The position numbers were made by a program, and so were the translations under genes. A stretch of 64,000 nucleotides of DNA, from the NCBI RefSeq assembly GCF_900299525.1, contig NZ_OMKA01000020.1, positions 62,001 to 126,000 on the forward strand, read 5' to 3'. Source of the DNA: Aquimarina sp. Aq78. Lineage in GTDB: Bacteria; Bacteroidota; Bacteroidia; Flavobacteriales; Flavobacteriaceae. Of the stretch, positions 47,240-57,016 are shown piece after piece (position 1 is the stretch's first letter; each line of letters begins with the position of its first letter). The notes below the pieces were generated by a model. It searched no databases. It was not told the origin of the DNA and was given only the letters and a program-made list of their open reading frames with translations.

Positions 47240-47583
47240 GATTTAATTTTTAATAGTTAATGAAGTTGTTGATAAATGGAAATCAACACCTTTTGCAGAA
47301 GCAAACAATGAATTGAAAAACTCACTGTAGCCTTTAGCAACAATACTTTCGTTGAATAGCACACATACTGCCATTCTTTTTTTGAATACATCCTAAGATG
47401 TATTCTTTACTAGTGATTTTTGTGAATTCATAACCTAAGTTTAATGGTGATTAAAAAAATTGAAGAATTTATACCCCCCCTCTTGATTTGATTTCAAGAG
47501 AGATTGTATTAGATTAAAACCACTCGTTATGTTCTACACCTTACTGCTAAGGTCGAAAATAAATAGTCTATTTCAGTTAAGGA
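47240..47583. other. Upstream region of the metalloprotease gene, no gene seen
   Basis: 344 bp, AT-rich. It contains a CTCTTGAAATCAAATCAAGAG-like hairpin near 47480-47503 beside a run of seven C. No promoter could be assigned with confidence. Confidence 0.4.
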
Positions 47584-47925
47584 TTATTCGACCATAACTC
47601 TTACCGAATCTGTTCGTTTTCCTAATTTAACTGTTACCAAATACAGTCCTGCACTTAATTGATTTGCATTAACCTGAACTGTTTTGGTTTGCTTCTTTTA
47701 ATGTACTAAACTCTGCTGCTTTGCCGGGGTTCTGTTTTTTAATAAGGCTTGTTTTTGAAGTATTTTTTCAAATTCTTTAGCTTTTTCAAAAGCCTCCGGG
47801 TTATCTTCGTAGTATTCTTGCTGAGTTTCCTCGAATGAGCAACTCTTTTCTTTTTGGTGTTGACCTATAATTGGCCAAATTATCAACTCCATTAGAATCG
47901 ATAAAAACGTGTTTGTAGTTTTCAT
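47584..47925 (-). pseudogene. Remnant of a T9SS secreted protein gene with internal deletion
   Basis: An open frame from ATG 47925 encodes about 75 residues: a signal-like start and SFEETQQEYYEDNPEAFEKA, typical of the N-terminal pro-region of Flavobacteriia secreted peptidases. A TAA at 47698-47700 stops it. In the same frame 36 codons follow that spell the end of a T9SS sorting domain (VNANQLSAGLYLVTVKLGKR). The catalytic middle is missing. A GTG ten codons upstream is also possible. I read it as a deletion product, not a working gene. Confidence 0.75.
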
Positions 47926-48200
47926 TAGATAGTTAAGTTTTGTGTTAGTGCACAAAATTAACTCTATTCTAAGTCCCTGAAATATACTATACTAGCAACA
48001 CTTAATACTATTTTACCCAGAATAGCATTTTTACAATAATTTAACACTTAAAACATGATAATAATCAATAAAAATCATGATTTAAAACATATTTACTATG
48101 TAAAATGTTAATTTATTTGATAATCACCACAAAAACAACAAGCATTATTCAGGAAGGCAGATTATTTTCTTACAAAAACCTTTACATTGAAATCAGGTCT

Positions 48201-48251
48201 ACACTAGGATGGGTTCAACCTGCTATTTTGAATGCGCTTTACAAACCTGGG
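48201..48251. repeat. Partial tandem-repeat unit left of the palindromic element
   Basis: CTACACTAGGATGGGTTCAA through GCGCTTTACAA matches the 3' half of the repeat unit at 48456-48860, indicating that the palindromic element copy B interrupts the array. Confidence 0.6.
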
Positions 48252-48450
48252 TTCCACCTAAGCTAAAATGTTATAAAAAAGCGTCAATTCGAATGGTTTT
48301 TCAGAATTCAATGGAGAAAAACTGCACTTCGGCAAGCTCTGTAGAACTATCGAGAATAGTTTTTTTAGATAGAGAATCACTATTCTCGATACAATCTTCC
48401 TTCGTCAGATCACTCGAATTGACGTGATTTTCTTACGTCGAACTCAAGTT
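48243..48450. repeat. Palindromic dispersed element, copy B (about 208 bp)
   Basis: Same order as copy A: AAACCTGGGTTCC, GCGTCAATTCGAATGG, TCGAGAATAG, CACTCGAATTGACG, CGTCGAACTCAAGTT. About the same length as copy A but with a different middle. Confidence 0.8.
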
Positions 48451-48455
48451 GCACC

Positions 48456-48860
48456 CTTTTCAAAACAAAGATGCCCTCTTCTCCACAAATGGATCCCACT
48501 AGATACTGAAACAAGTTCAGTACAGGGCGAGATTGGTTCAACCTACTATTTTGGATACACTTTACACTCTTTTCAAAACAAAGACGCCCTCTTCTCCACA
48601 AATGGATCCCAGTCTACACTGGGATTGGTTCAACCAACTATTTTGAATGCGCTTTACACCCTTTTCAAAACAAAGACGCCCTCTTCTCCACTACAAATGG
48701 ATCCCAGTCTACACTGGGATTGGTTCAACCAACTATTTTGAATGCGCTTTACAAGCTTTTCAAAACAAAGATGCCCTCTTCTCCACAAATGGATCCCAGT
48801 CTACACTGGGATTGGTTCAACCAACTATTTTGAATGCGCTTTACAAGCTTTTCAAAATAG
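48456..48860. repeat. Tandem repeat array, four units of about 92-113 bp plus a partial
   Basis: Units begin CTTTTCAAAACAAAG at 48456, 48569, 48661, 48756 and (partial) 48848. Each contains GCCCTCTTCTCCAC, an ATCCCAGT-CTAC-ACTGGGAT hairpin and GGTTCAACCAACTATTTTG. The first unit carries a different insert. The array ends a few bases from the stop of the response-regulator gene. No spacers, so not CRISPR. Confidence 0.85.
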
Positions 48861-48864
48861 GGTT

Positions 48865-49515
48865 TCACTCAATCTTAAAAAGTTTATTTTTCATGCAATA
48901 GATTACAAGACCTACCCTGGTTTTTACTTCTAGCTTCTTAAAAACCGTTTCTCTATAATTTTCTATCGTCTTAGGACTCAACCCCATTTCTCCGGCGATA
49001 CTTCTGTAGGTAAGTTCTGAGCATGCAAATTTTAAAAACACTCGTTCCTTATCTGTTAATTTTTCTTGCAGGTTTTTACTACCTCCGGCTTCTTCAGAAT
49101 TACGTAGTGCCGTCTCTATCTTACCCGAATAATAAAACCCTTGTTCTATCACCATTTTCATGGCAAATTCAAAATTTTCGGGATGTATATCTTTTAGCAA
49201 GTATCCTTTGGCTCCTGCCCTAAGCATTCTAATAATGGTTTCTTCATCATCCTCCATCGTTAGTGCCAGCACTTTTTGATCGGGTCGATTTTCTTTAAGC
49301 CATTGCATCGTTTGCACACCATCCATCACAGGCATTTTTACATCCAAAAGAATAAGGTCTGGCGTTTTTCTTTTATGTAGGTAATATTGAGTAAGCTCTT
49401 TTCCATTTTTTAGAATAGCCAACACCTCATATTCCTCAAGTTTAGATATTAAACTCTCCAGTGATTGTGCAAATAAAAGATGATCATCGACAATAACTAT
49501 AGTCTTTTTCTTCAT
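48865..49515 (-). CDS. NarL/FixJ-type response regulator
   Basis: 216 residues. The receiver has phospho-acceptor Asp in LILLDVKMPVMDGVQT, Thr switch in ALTMEDD and Lys in GYLLKDI. The LuxR-type HTH at about 148-210 has LTDKERVFLKFACSELTYRSIAGEMGLSPKTIENYRETVFKKL. The partner is most likely the HisKA_3 kinase at 49720, 204 bp upstream on the same strand. Confidence 0.92.
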   Translation of the reverse strand: MKKKTIVIVDDHLLFAQSLESLISKLEEYEVLAILKNGKELTQYYLHKRKTPDLILLDVKMPVMDGVQTMQWLKENRPDQKVLALTMEDDEETIIRMLRAGAKGYLLKDIHPENFEFAMKMVIEQGFYYSGKIETALRNSEEAGGSKNLQEKLTDKERVFLKFACSELTYRSIAGEMGLSPKTIENYRETVFKKLEVKTRVGLVIYCMKNKLFKIE

Positions 49516-49719
49516 CTGTTTTTTTTTATTGTTTATTAATTCTCAGATCAAATTCGCCATTATATTTTGGATGGTATGGATATTAGTTAAGAATAGCTCC
49601 TTTTATCTGTATTGTTTTTTTTGTACGTATAGTATTTAATTATCTATTTTTTCAAACATTTAAATCTTATAATCATATACATTGAAGCGTAGCTTCTTAT
49701 TTAGTACAAATGTATTAAA

Positions 49720-50502
49720 TCAATCGTTAAGTTGTATAGGATATGACAAGGTAAGCAAAACTCCTTTTCCTGGTGAAGATGTATAGTCCAGTTTTGCGTT
49801 TACCAGAGATGCACGGCTTTTCATATTTAACAAACCAGAATTTGCCTGAACAGATTTTGGATCAAACCCAACGCCATCATCCTGTACTCTAATATTGAGT
49901 GTTTCTGGAGTATACTCCAGTTCTACTTCAAGATTTGAGGCCTCTGCATGTTTTATGGTATTAGAGAAAAATTCCTGAATGATGCGATATAGAATAATCT
50001 CATCTTTGGGGTTTATATATTCTTCTTCTCCTTTTACGGTAAGTGAAGGTGTTAAAAAATTAAGTTTTTCAAAACGTTTGAGCTCTACATTAATAGATTT
50101 CTCTAGTCCTACATTTTGAATCACTTCATGATTTAGAGTTTTGGATAAGGTACGTATTTCTTGCAGGCTGTCCCCTACTAATTTTCTAACATCCTGTAGT
50201 GATTCTGATGCTTTATCATCTATGGTAGCTCCCATAATATTAATTTGCATCACCGCAGTCGATAGCAATTGCCCTATATTATCATGCAGCTCCCAGCTTA
50301 CATTTTTAAGTGCCTGTTCCTGGATCTCTATCTTAGATTTAAAAATCTCATCTTCAAAACGTTGTTCTGCCCTAAATTTATCAAGAAGTAGTTTGTTTTT
50401 TCGACGCTGAAAAGCCACGAAGAATATGATACCAAATACTACAAAAAATAGAATAATAATGGTAAAATATATAATTAATAAGATCTGTTCTTTCGCGAGC
50501 AT
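49720..50502 (-). CDS. HisKA_3-type sensor histidine kinase
   Basis: 260 residues from ATG 50502; a TTG eight codons earlier is rejected. There is one N-terminal membrane helix, and the phospho-acceptor His is in NVSWELHDNIGQLLS. The HATPase domain has the N box RIIQEFFSNTIKHA and G box DDGVGFDP. It has little extracellular sensor, so its input may come from the co-encoded membrane protein upstream, whose 3' end it overlaps by 28 bp. Cognate regulator: the NarL-type protein. Confidence 0.9.
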   Translation of the reverse strand: MLAKEQILLIIYFTIIILFFVVFGIIFFVAFQRRKNKLLLDKFRAEQRFEDEIFKSKIEIQEQALKNVSWELHDNIGQLLSTAVMQINIMGATIDDKASESLQDVRKLVGDSLQEIRTLSKTLNHEVIQNVGLEKSINVELKRFEKLNFLTPSLTVKGEEEYINPKDEIILYRIIQEFFSNTIKHAEASNLEVELEYTPETLNIRVQDDGVGFDPKSVQANSGLLNMKSRASLVNAKLDYTSSPGKGVLLTLSYPIQLND

Positions 50503-51167
50503 ACAATAAAACCAATGGTATAGCAAGTATAGGTAAAAATTATAGCACAGTAAAGAATTATAACACGGATTTTAATGAAATCAACATTTTCTTTAGAATA
50601 GTATGCACTATAAATAAACAAGGGAGCAACTACCAAATGTAAAACCATTGTCCCAATGGCAACATAAAAAACCAAATCCTTATTAAACTCTAATATTTTC
50701 TCACTTTTTAACATTTCAAAAAAATAAAAGAAGACACTTATCAAAATGATTAAAGTCCCTGTAATCATTGGAAAAGAAGAATGAACTTTAAAAAAATCGT
50801 CTGTAATCAATAAATTAAGAACAGATGTAATAAAAAATAAAATTATTAAAATATCAAGAGTAAACTTAAATTTTTTAGATAATAAATTTTCCCTAAAATA
50901 CCATGTATAAAATACAATACTAACTATCGAATGAATATTATACAACCACGCATTCTTAATCAAAAAAGTTTCTTTTAAAAATGACAATTCATCATATGCA
51001 GGTATATAAGTAGGTAATTTCCCTACCATCTCTACAAGAAAATTAAGCCATAAAAAATACACAAAATACCGTGTTAGTTTATCAACACGGTATTTCATGA
51101 TATAAAAGGTTCCTGCCAATGCTGCTAATAACTCAGCAACTTGAAAAAGAATATTTAATGTTTTCAT
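50475..51167 (-). CDS. Membrane protein of unknown function with seven predicted helices
   Basis: 230 residues, strongly hydrophobic, no conserved motif recognised. It overlaps the kinase gene (28 bp) downstream and abuts the upstream 143-residue gene by one base. The tight packing suggests a sensory input for the kinase (inferred). The layout recalls 7TM sensor-like membrane domains. Confidence 0.72.
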   Translation of the reverse strand: MKTLNILFQVAELLAALAGTFYIMKYRVDKLTRYFVYFLWLNFLVEMVGKLPTYIPAYDELSFLKETFLIKNAWLYNIHSIVSIVFYTWYFRENLLSKKFKFTLDILIILFFITSVLNLLITDDFFKVHSSFPMITGTLIILISVFFYFFEMLKSEKILEFNKDLVFYVAIGTMVLHLVVAPLFIYSAYYSKENVDFIKIRVIILYCAIIFTYTCYTIGFIVCSRKNRSY

Positions 51168-51598
51168 TAATAAATTTGTGGAGGATTACCACTATTCCCA
51201 TAATTATATGGCTCAATATCATAATTATTAGGTGCACTATCACCACCTTTACCCATCTCACCTGCAGGTGCTCCTGTTGGTGCTAAAAAGATAGTCGAAT
51301 ATCCCTTCTTACTTTTACATTTAGATTCAGGATATGCACCAAAGTACATTCGAATTCCAGGATTATCAATCCCTTGTTTTTTAGATTTCTTTTTTACGTA
51401 TTTAAGATATTCCTGTAATTCTTCGACACTCCAATAAAATTCTCTGGTATCTTCGAATCCAATACACTTATCAATTTCTGGTGTTCTTGTACAACACCAT
51501 ACATGTTGCAATTCTTTTGCTTCTTCTATGCTTATACATTTTTTAGGTTTTCCTCCTTTTTTTCCTTTTCCTCCTTTTTTTGGTAGTTCTTTTCCCAT
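51167..51598 (-). CDS. Lys/Gly-rich small protein of unknown function
   Basis: 143 residues. The N-terminal 20 residues are basic and Gly-rich (KKGGKGKKGGKPKK). The middle has CISIEEAKELQHVWCCTR, and a later GIRMYFGAYPE...STIFLAPTGAPAGEM segment gives a conserved look, possibly part of an unnamed Bacteroidota family. No signal peptide, cytosolic. It starts the four-gene set that ends with the NarL regulator; its stop overlaps the next ATG by one base. Confidence 0.65.
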   Translation of the reverse strand: MGKELPKKGGKGKKGGKPKKCISIEEAKELQHVWCCTRTPEIDKCIGFEDTREFYWSVEELQEYLKYVKKKSKKQGIDNPGIRMYFGAYPESKCKSKKGYSTIFLAPTGAPAGEMGKGGDSAPNNYDIEPYNYGNSGNPPQIY

Positions 51599-52340
51599 AA
51601 CGTTATATTATTTTAGATTAAATTAGATTAGATTGATGCTAATATATCCAAAAAACATGCAGCAAAGCAAATACACCCTACCTTAAAATCAAAAACCACC
51701 CAACACCCAAACCACATCAAACTCCTGTTTTTCAACACCCTAAAGCACTAAAAAAAAATCTAAAAAAAATCGCAAGGGGTATTTACCCCTACTACCAAAA
51801 GGGTGTTTTCCCCCTATTAGTACAACTCATTGTATATTTTTTCGTTTTTTGATCTAAAATTCGTCAATTCGAGTGCTTCGATACTTCGACATAACTCAGC
51901 ACAGGCTGAAGAAGTGTATCGAGAATAGAGTTTTTGATCAAAAAAAGCTATTCCTGATAGCTTTACTAAGTCCATCGACAGACCTAGCTTACTGAAAGGA
52001 CTTAGCAGAGCAATCGAGACCCAACTGTAGTAATAAGCTATTGCATCTCGATACAATTTTATCAGCCGCTATTGCTATTGATAAAATCACTCGATGAGAC
52101 GTAAGAACATATAAATAAAATCAGCACGTTAGAGAATACATCAATGGTAGTACTTCTTTCTAAGTCCTTCGACAAGCCTGTTCTTAGTTGATCGAAGGAT
52201 TTTAGTTAACATAAAAGATATTCGAGTGTCACACTGAGCTTGTCGAAGTGCTTTCAAATCTGTTTTTTCAAATGTCTTCGACAGGCTCAGACTGACACTA
52301 TAAAACCAAACAACATTACAGAGTTAAGATGACAAACGTT
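51599..52340. other. 742-bp gene-free region of dispersed repeats
   Basis: It holds a C-rich tract (51650-51810) and a degraded palindromic element copy C (51862-52105). An inverted pair GTGTCACACTGAGCTTGTC (52226-52248 with the AAG end) and CTTCGACAGGCTCAGACTG (52276-52298) follows, with a TCCTTCGA / TCGAAGGA hairpin near 52147-52200. No gene recognised. Confidence 0.65.
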
Positions 52341-55300
52341 TTACAACTGTCTGGCATTTTTCCTTTTTCTCTGATACCAGAGTATACCAATACAGAATAC
52401 TATTAATATCCCTAATCCTATGCACCAATACAACATCGTATACTCTTTAAAAGGAATTGGAGACGAATCTCCAACCAAATAGAACCCTCCCCAATAAAAG
52501 GGATCTGTTCGATTGATATGTGCCGTATTGAGATATTGTATTTTAGCCTGTTGTAATGCTCTTGCTTTATGCATCCCTTCTTTAAGATTAGTATAGAACA
52601 ATCTCATTAGTTCAGGAGTGGTTTGATCCGATATTTCCCAACTACTCAATAATAAACTTTTAGTTCCTGCATATTGAAAAGCATTACCCAGACTCATAAC
52701 CCCTTCTCCCTGGGCTATTTTCCCTGATCCGGTATTACAAGCACTAAGCACAGTGAGTTCCGCAGGGATATTCATTGCAAACAACTCATGACTATATAGA
52801 TAACTATCTTCTATAGTATCATTACCTTTGGTAAACAGGAGTTTAGAGTTTTCGGGATGTTCGTTATCTACATCACCATGCAATGCCAAATGCAGGATGC
52901 TATATTGACTGGCTTTTTTCTTAAAATTAGCTTCTATCGCTTGTGATCCAAAATAATATTGCCCATCGATAATATCTGAGATTGCCTTAATCTCTTTACG
53001 GGTTCCCGGCAAATCATAATTAGTAGCTCTTAGTGCGGCCAAGCTCATTGTTTTTGTATCTATAATTTCACCATCAGAAAAAGAAAACGCAAGGCATTCT
53101 TGCCGTTTTTTGGATTGCAAACCACTTTTAAAAGGAACAAACAGCAAATTCGCAGAACTGGCGTAGCTTATAGCATATTCTTTGAGGAGATATGATAGTG
53201 CTTTAGGATCGTATGATAGATCATTTTTAGTCAGCAATACATCAAAATTAAGGTGCCATAGCGAACCATCGGGAATAATAATAAGTTGATCACCTTTGAT
53301 TTTATCTTTAACAGGAGCAATTAATTGACTGTACAATGCATAAGAAATCGTCTTAAATACTATCGTATTTTTAGCCACAATAGCAGCTCTTAACGCTTCA
53401 ATATTCTTGTTGAGTTCTGTGGTAAGTAGTGTGGTTACTTTTATCTCTTTTTTAGAAATCGTAAATGCATACGTACTGTTATCCGACACAAAAAACTCTA
53501 GTAATATAGTATTCTCACCTAGTTTTTTCTGAATATCTGCAACAGATATGATCTTGTTTTGATGTTTTAACTGGTAATACTTTGGATAATTTTTTTCTAT
53601 AATTTGAGTCAACGAATCTTGCTTTCTATCAAGATCAAATAGTTTATTTTCATAGGTTGTAATTTTAGCAGTATCCGCAATCTGTTGAGATCGTTCTTGT
53701 ATCCTCTCTGAGATATAGAAAGAACGTTCTGATTTTAGATGTTGTTCCAGATCGAGGATTGTTTTTGGTAAACCCGAAAAGCTCCTTGCATTAGATTCTG
53801 CTAATAATTCTTTTAAGGTATTAGCTTTACTTTTTTCAGCATAATAAAAAGCTTGATGTAGCGATTCTTGCTTTTGATCAATTTGATGAAGTAACAATTG
53901 TGCCTGTATAGCTCCTGCATATACTTTTTGAGCTTGTTTAGCAAAAGTAAGTTTATCCTGATACGTATGTAATGATTCTCGTATACCCTGCATTAAATTA
54001 TCTGCTTTTTGAAAGACAACTACACTTTCCTTAAGATCACTTGGATTATTATTAACACTAAATCGCCCTTGTAACACCCTGGCTTTACCATAAAAAGTAG
54101 TTAATAAGGCATTTAAATCCATATAATCTCCTAGATTCAAACTATCCTCATCACTGCTTTTTACATCAGGGTTGGTGTTGGCAGTAATAGCTTTTTCATA
54201 ATACTGTATCGCTTTTTTGTTTTTTTTTGTTTGATGATACAACTCTGCGATCTGGTTATACGATTTTGCAGTTCTGGGATGATGATTACCATCGGTACGA
54301 AGTCTTATGGTTATACTTTTTTGCAGATACTCCAGAGCTTTATCATATTTCTCTTGCTCCATATACAGGTTTCCAATTTTATCAAGAACATCACTGATAT
54401 AGTAACGACTTTCTCTAAATAGCCGTTTTTGAACTTTTAATGTTTTTTGATAGAATCGTAATGCTGTTGTATAGTCTTTCTTTAAAACATAAAGATCTCC
54501 CATATCAAGATACGTATACGAAGTATCAGAATGATACTCTCCTTGTGTATTGAGTCTTATACTTAGGGCCTTTTGATAGTAATCCAAAGTTAACCCATAT
54601 TCTTCTTTAGCTTTATAAGTGTTTGCTATATTATTAAATGTCCGTGCTACAGCACTATGGTTTCGCCCTAACGTATTTAGATAATTTGCGATAGTTTTTT
54701 TATAAAACAATAAAGCCTTATCATACTCCCCTTTAAATTGATATATAAGGCCAATATTATTATAACTAGACCCTATATAAGAATGCTGTCTTGGGTATAT
54801 TTTTAATTTAATGGCTAAGGATTTTTGATTATTCTTAAGAGATCGATTATACTCTCCTTTTTTTAAATTGATAATTGCTATTCCATTATATATATTTGCT
54901 ATTCTTCCATGTGTCTTCCCAAATTTTTGAACAAGAATAGTTAAGGCTTTATTACCACACAATATAGCTGCATCATGTTTTCCCATACGTCGATACGCAA
55001 TACCAAGGCTTTCATAACATAATGCAACATTAGGGTGATCTTCTCCAAAAACATCTTTCATTATTACCAACGCTTTTTCTTGATACTCTAAAGCTTTATC
55101 ATACTTATCAAATCGAAGGAGAATATTCCCTATATGATTATAACAAAAAGCTACCTCAGGGCTATTTTTCCCAAAAATAGGAGTTCTTATTGCTAAAGCT
55201 TTTTGATAATTCTTTAAAGCCACTCTGTTCTTTCCCAAATGATAATACGTCGTTCCTATATCTATATAACTATTGGCTATTTTTTGGTGTTTGTTACCAA

Positions 55301-55880
55301 AAGTGTTTATTCTAATCGTTAGGGCTTTTTTATACTCTTTCATAGCCCGATCATATTGTGCTAACACATGATGGATGGTCCCTATATTATGATAACAATC
55401 GGCCACACGATGATCTTTATCCCCAAAAGCATCCCTCTGAATAGTCAAAGCTTTTTGGTAATACTGCATTGCCCCTTCATATTGATCTTGTTGCTTAAGA
55501 ATATGACCGATATCATTGTAGGAATATGCTACTTGGGGATGATTGCCACCAAACGTTTTTAAACGTACATCCAATGCTTTTTTAGCATACACCATCGCTT
55601 GATCAAAATTGTAACTCGCCTTGTGAGCTTTTGCAATTTTATCACTGCAATCGGCTATTCGTTTTTGAGAGTTTGATTGCTTATATATTACTAATGCTTT
55701 CTCGAAATACACTAATGCACTATCCTGTTTTCTATCGGCTAACAACACTTCTCCTTTTGAGAAATACTGAGAAGCGATGATGGTATCTTGTGTGGATTGT
55801 GCATGGATCGCAGAACAAGAGATCAAACAAAGAATCAGGAATATAATTTTGACAGGAAATAAAAATTTTAAGGAACTCAT
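52341..55880 (-). CDS. TPR-CHAT domain protein, exported, caspase-like
   Basis: 1179 residues. Signal peptide to about 27 (ISCSAIHAQ). About 11-12 tetratricopeptide repeats of 42 residues (YxxAMQYYQKALxIR pattern) span roughly 30-590. A linker follows, then a CHAT (caspase-HetF-associated) domain at about 840-1140 with catalytic His1001 in LHLALHG and Cys1048 in LSACNTG. A single C-terminal membrane helix (about 1147-1168) ends in basic residues. It is an inner-membrane protein with a periplasmic TPR-peptidase. CHAT domains elsewhere act as proteases in defence or regulated death; no partner gene was recognised. Confidence 0.88.
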   Translation of the reverse strand: MSSLKFLFPVKIIFLILCLISCSAIHAQSTQDTIIASQYFSKGEVLLADRKQDSALVYFEKALVIYKQSNSQKRIADCSDKIAKAHKASYNFDQAMVYAKKALDVRLKTFGGNHPQVAYSYNDIGHILKQQDQYEGAMQYYQKALTIQRDAFGDKDHRVADCYHNIGTIHHVLAQYDRAMKEYKKALTIRINTFGNKHQKIANSYIDIGTTYYHLGKNRVALKNYQKALAIRTPIFGKNSPEVAFCYNHIGNILLRFDKYDKALEYQEKALVIMKDVFGEDHPNVALCYESLGIAYRRMGKHDAAILCGNKALTILVQKFGKTHGRIANIYNGIAIINLKKGEYNRSLKNNQKSLAIKLKIYPRQHSYIGSSYNNIGLIYQFKGEYDKALLFYKKTIANYLNTLGRNHSAVARTFNNIANTYKAKEEYGLTLDYYQKALSIRLNTQGEYHSDTSYTYLDMGDLYVLKKDYTTALRFYQKTLKVQKRLFRESRYYISDVLDKIGNLYMEQEKYDKALEYLQKSITIRLRTDGNHHPRTAKSYNQIAELYHQTKKNKKAIQYYEKAITANTNPDVKSSDEDSLNLGDYMDLNALLTTFYGKARVLQGRFSVNNNPSDLKESVVVFQKADNLMQGIRESLHTYQDKLTFAKQAQKVYAGAIQAQLLLHQIDQKQESLHQAFYYAEKSKANTLKELLAESNARSFSGLPKTILDLEQHLKSERSFYISERIQERSQQIADTAKITTYENKLFDLDRKQDSLTQIIEKNYPKYYQLKHQNKIISVADIQKKLGENTILLEFFVSDNSTYAFTISKKEIKVTTLLTTELNKNIEALRAAIVAKNTIVFKTISYALYSQLIAPVKDKIKGDQLIIIPDGSLWHLNFDVLLTKNDLSYDPKALSYLLKEYAISYASSANLLFVPFKSGLQSKKRQECLAFSFSDGEIIDTKTMSLAALRATNYDLPGTRKEIKAISDIIDGQYYFGSQAIEANFKKKASQYSILHLALHGDVDNEHPENSKLLFTKGNDTIEDSYLYSHELFAMNIPAELTVLSACNTGSGKIAQGEGVMSLGNAFQYAGTKSLLLSSWEISDQTTPELMRLFYTNLKEGMHKARALQQAKIQYLNTAHINRTDPFYWGGFYLVGDSSPIPFKEYTMLYWCIGLGILIVFCIGILWYQRKRKNARQL

Positions 55881-55998
55881 AAAAGCACTTGTATTAAGGC
55901 AATTGCAAAGATCGCAAAAATGTTGTTTATGATAAACATCTGCCCTAACATTAAATCAATAAATACCAATTGTTCTTCAACAAATAATCGGGGAATTA

Positions 55999-56110
55999 TG
56001 GATCCCAGCCTTCGCTGGGATGACAAGCAGCCAAGATCCATTATTGCGTTACCCAAAGTGGATTCCAATCTTTAGTTTATCCTGAGGCGAGTCGAAGGGC
56101 CGAAATGACA
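55999..56110. repeat. Dispersed palindromic repeats upstream of pxpC
   Basis: GGATCCCAGCCTTCGCTGGG with flanking ATGACA, then a GAGGCGAGTCGAAGG segment near 56083. These repeat types are common in Flavobacteriia intergenic DNA and match the hairpin in the 48456 array. Confidence 0.55.
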
Positions 56111-56158
56111 AATGATTAGGAATAACAAACACTCTGACTAACGTAATTTTATATTATC

Positions 56159-57016
56159 TCAAAACTCGATTAGTCTAAAACTACACTTTTCTTTCATTCG
56201 TTTTTGCGCTATGTGGTTTATAGAAGTTTCGGTTAGTTGCAAAACTCTTGGGTATCCCCCGGTAGTTTGACAATCTCTCATTAATACAATTAAACTTCCT
56301 GATGGAGTTAATTGTATTGTACCTGGCAATACAGGTGATGTAATAATCGAAGGTAATATATTTGGTATCTTCTCTTCTAACTGAATTGCCATTCGATTTA
56401 TGGTATTAGAAATTGTAAAAACAGATTCTAATACTTTAGATTTTTGGGCATCATTTAGCATATCAAACTCAGGTCCTTTATACACTTCTAATTCATTTGA
56501 GTTTTCTAAAAATAAAGGTGGAGAAATTGCAGAAAAATGATCGGTATAATCACGACTACTTTGATATGGAATTTTATCATTTTTATCCAATCGAAACTGA
56601 AGTGTAATTGACTTATAAAAGGATCTACTATATAACACTTCTTCTGAAAGGAATCCGTTTTTAATTCCTACATAACCATATACTCCTTTCTTACAAAAAT
56701 TTATCTTAAGAATATCATTTTTACAAACTTGAATCTCACGATACATTTCTATTTTTTGATCATTCAAAAACGCATCTGTTTTGCCACCTGTTAAAACAAT
56801 AGTTGTCTCTTCATGAAATTTTAAAACAGGGGGTTGGATTGTCCACTCGATACATGCTGCATTTTTTGTATTTCCTAAAATCAAATTTGCAAATCCAAAT
56901 GACACTTGGTCCATTGCTCCACTTTTTGGAATTCCATATTTTGAAAAACCAAAACGCCCTTCATCCTGAATTGTAGTAAAAAGTCCTGGCTTAACTATTT
57001 CGACATCCGCAATCAT
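56159..57016 (-). CDS. pxpC: 5-oxoprolinase subunit C (PxpC/KipA-type carboxyltransferase-like)
   Basis: 285 residues. VKPGLFTTIQDEGRFGFSKYGIPKSGAMD at the start and the QTTGGYPRV terminus region are PxpC signatures. With PxpA and PxpB it forms the ATP-dependent 5-oxoprolinase that opens 5-oxoproline to glutamate. Overlaps the pxpB stop by 4 bp. Confidence 0.92.
   Translation of the reverse strand: MIADVEIVKPGLFTTIQDEGRFGFSKYGIPKSGAMDQVSFGFANLILGNTKNAACIEWTIQPPVLKFHEETTIVLTGGKTDAFLNDQKIEMYREIQVCKNDILKINFCKKGVYGYVGIKNGFLSEEVLYSRSFYKSITLQFRLDKNDKIPYQSSRDYTDHFSAISPPLFLENSNELEVYKGPEFDMLNDAQKSKVLESVFTISNTINRMAIQLEEKIPNILPSIITSPVLPGTIQLTPSGSLIVLMRDCQTTGGYPRVLQLTETSINHIAQKRMKEKCSFRLIEF

Noticed and set aside
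48456-48860. CRISPR array
   Set aside because: The units are contiguous and contain no unique spacers; no cas genes are nearby.
48209-48933. Overlapping short frames across the repeat array
   Set aside because: They are created by the tandem units, repeat the same peptide, and have no start signals.
51817-52056. 79-codon frame on the minus strand
   Set aside because: It lies wholly in a degraded palindromic repeat.
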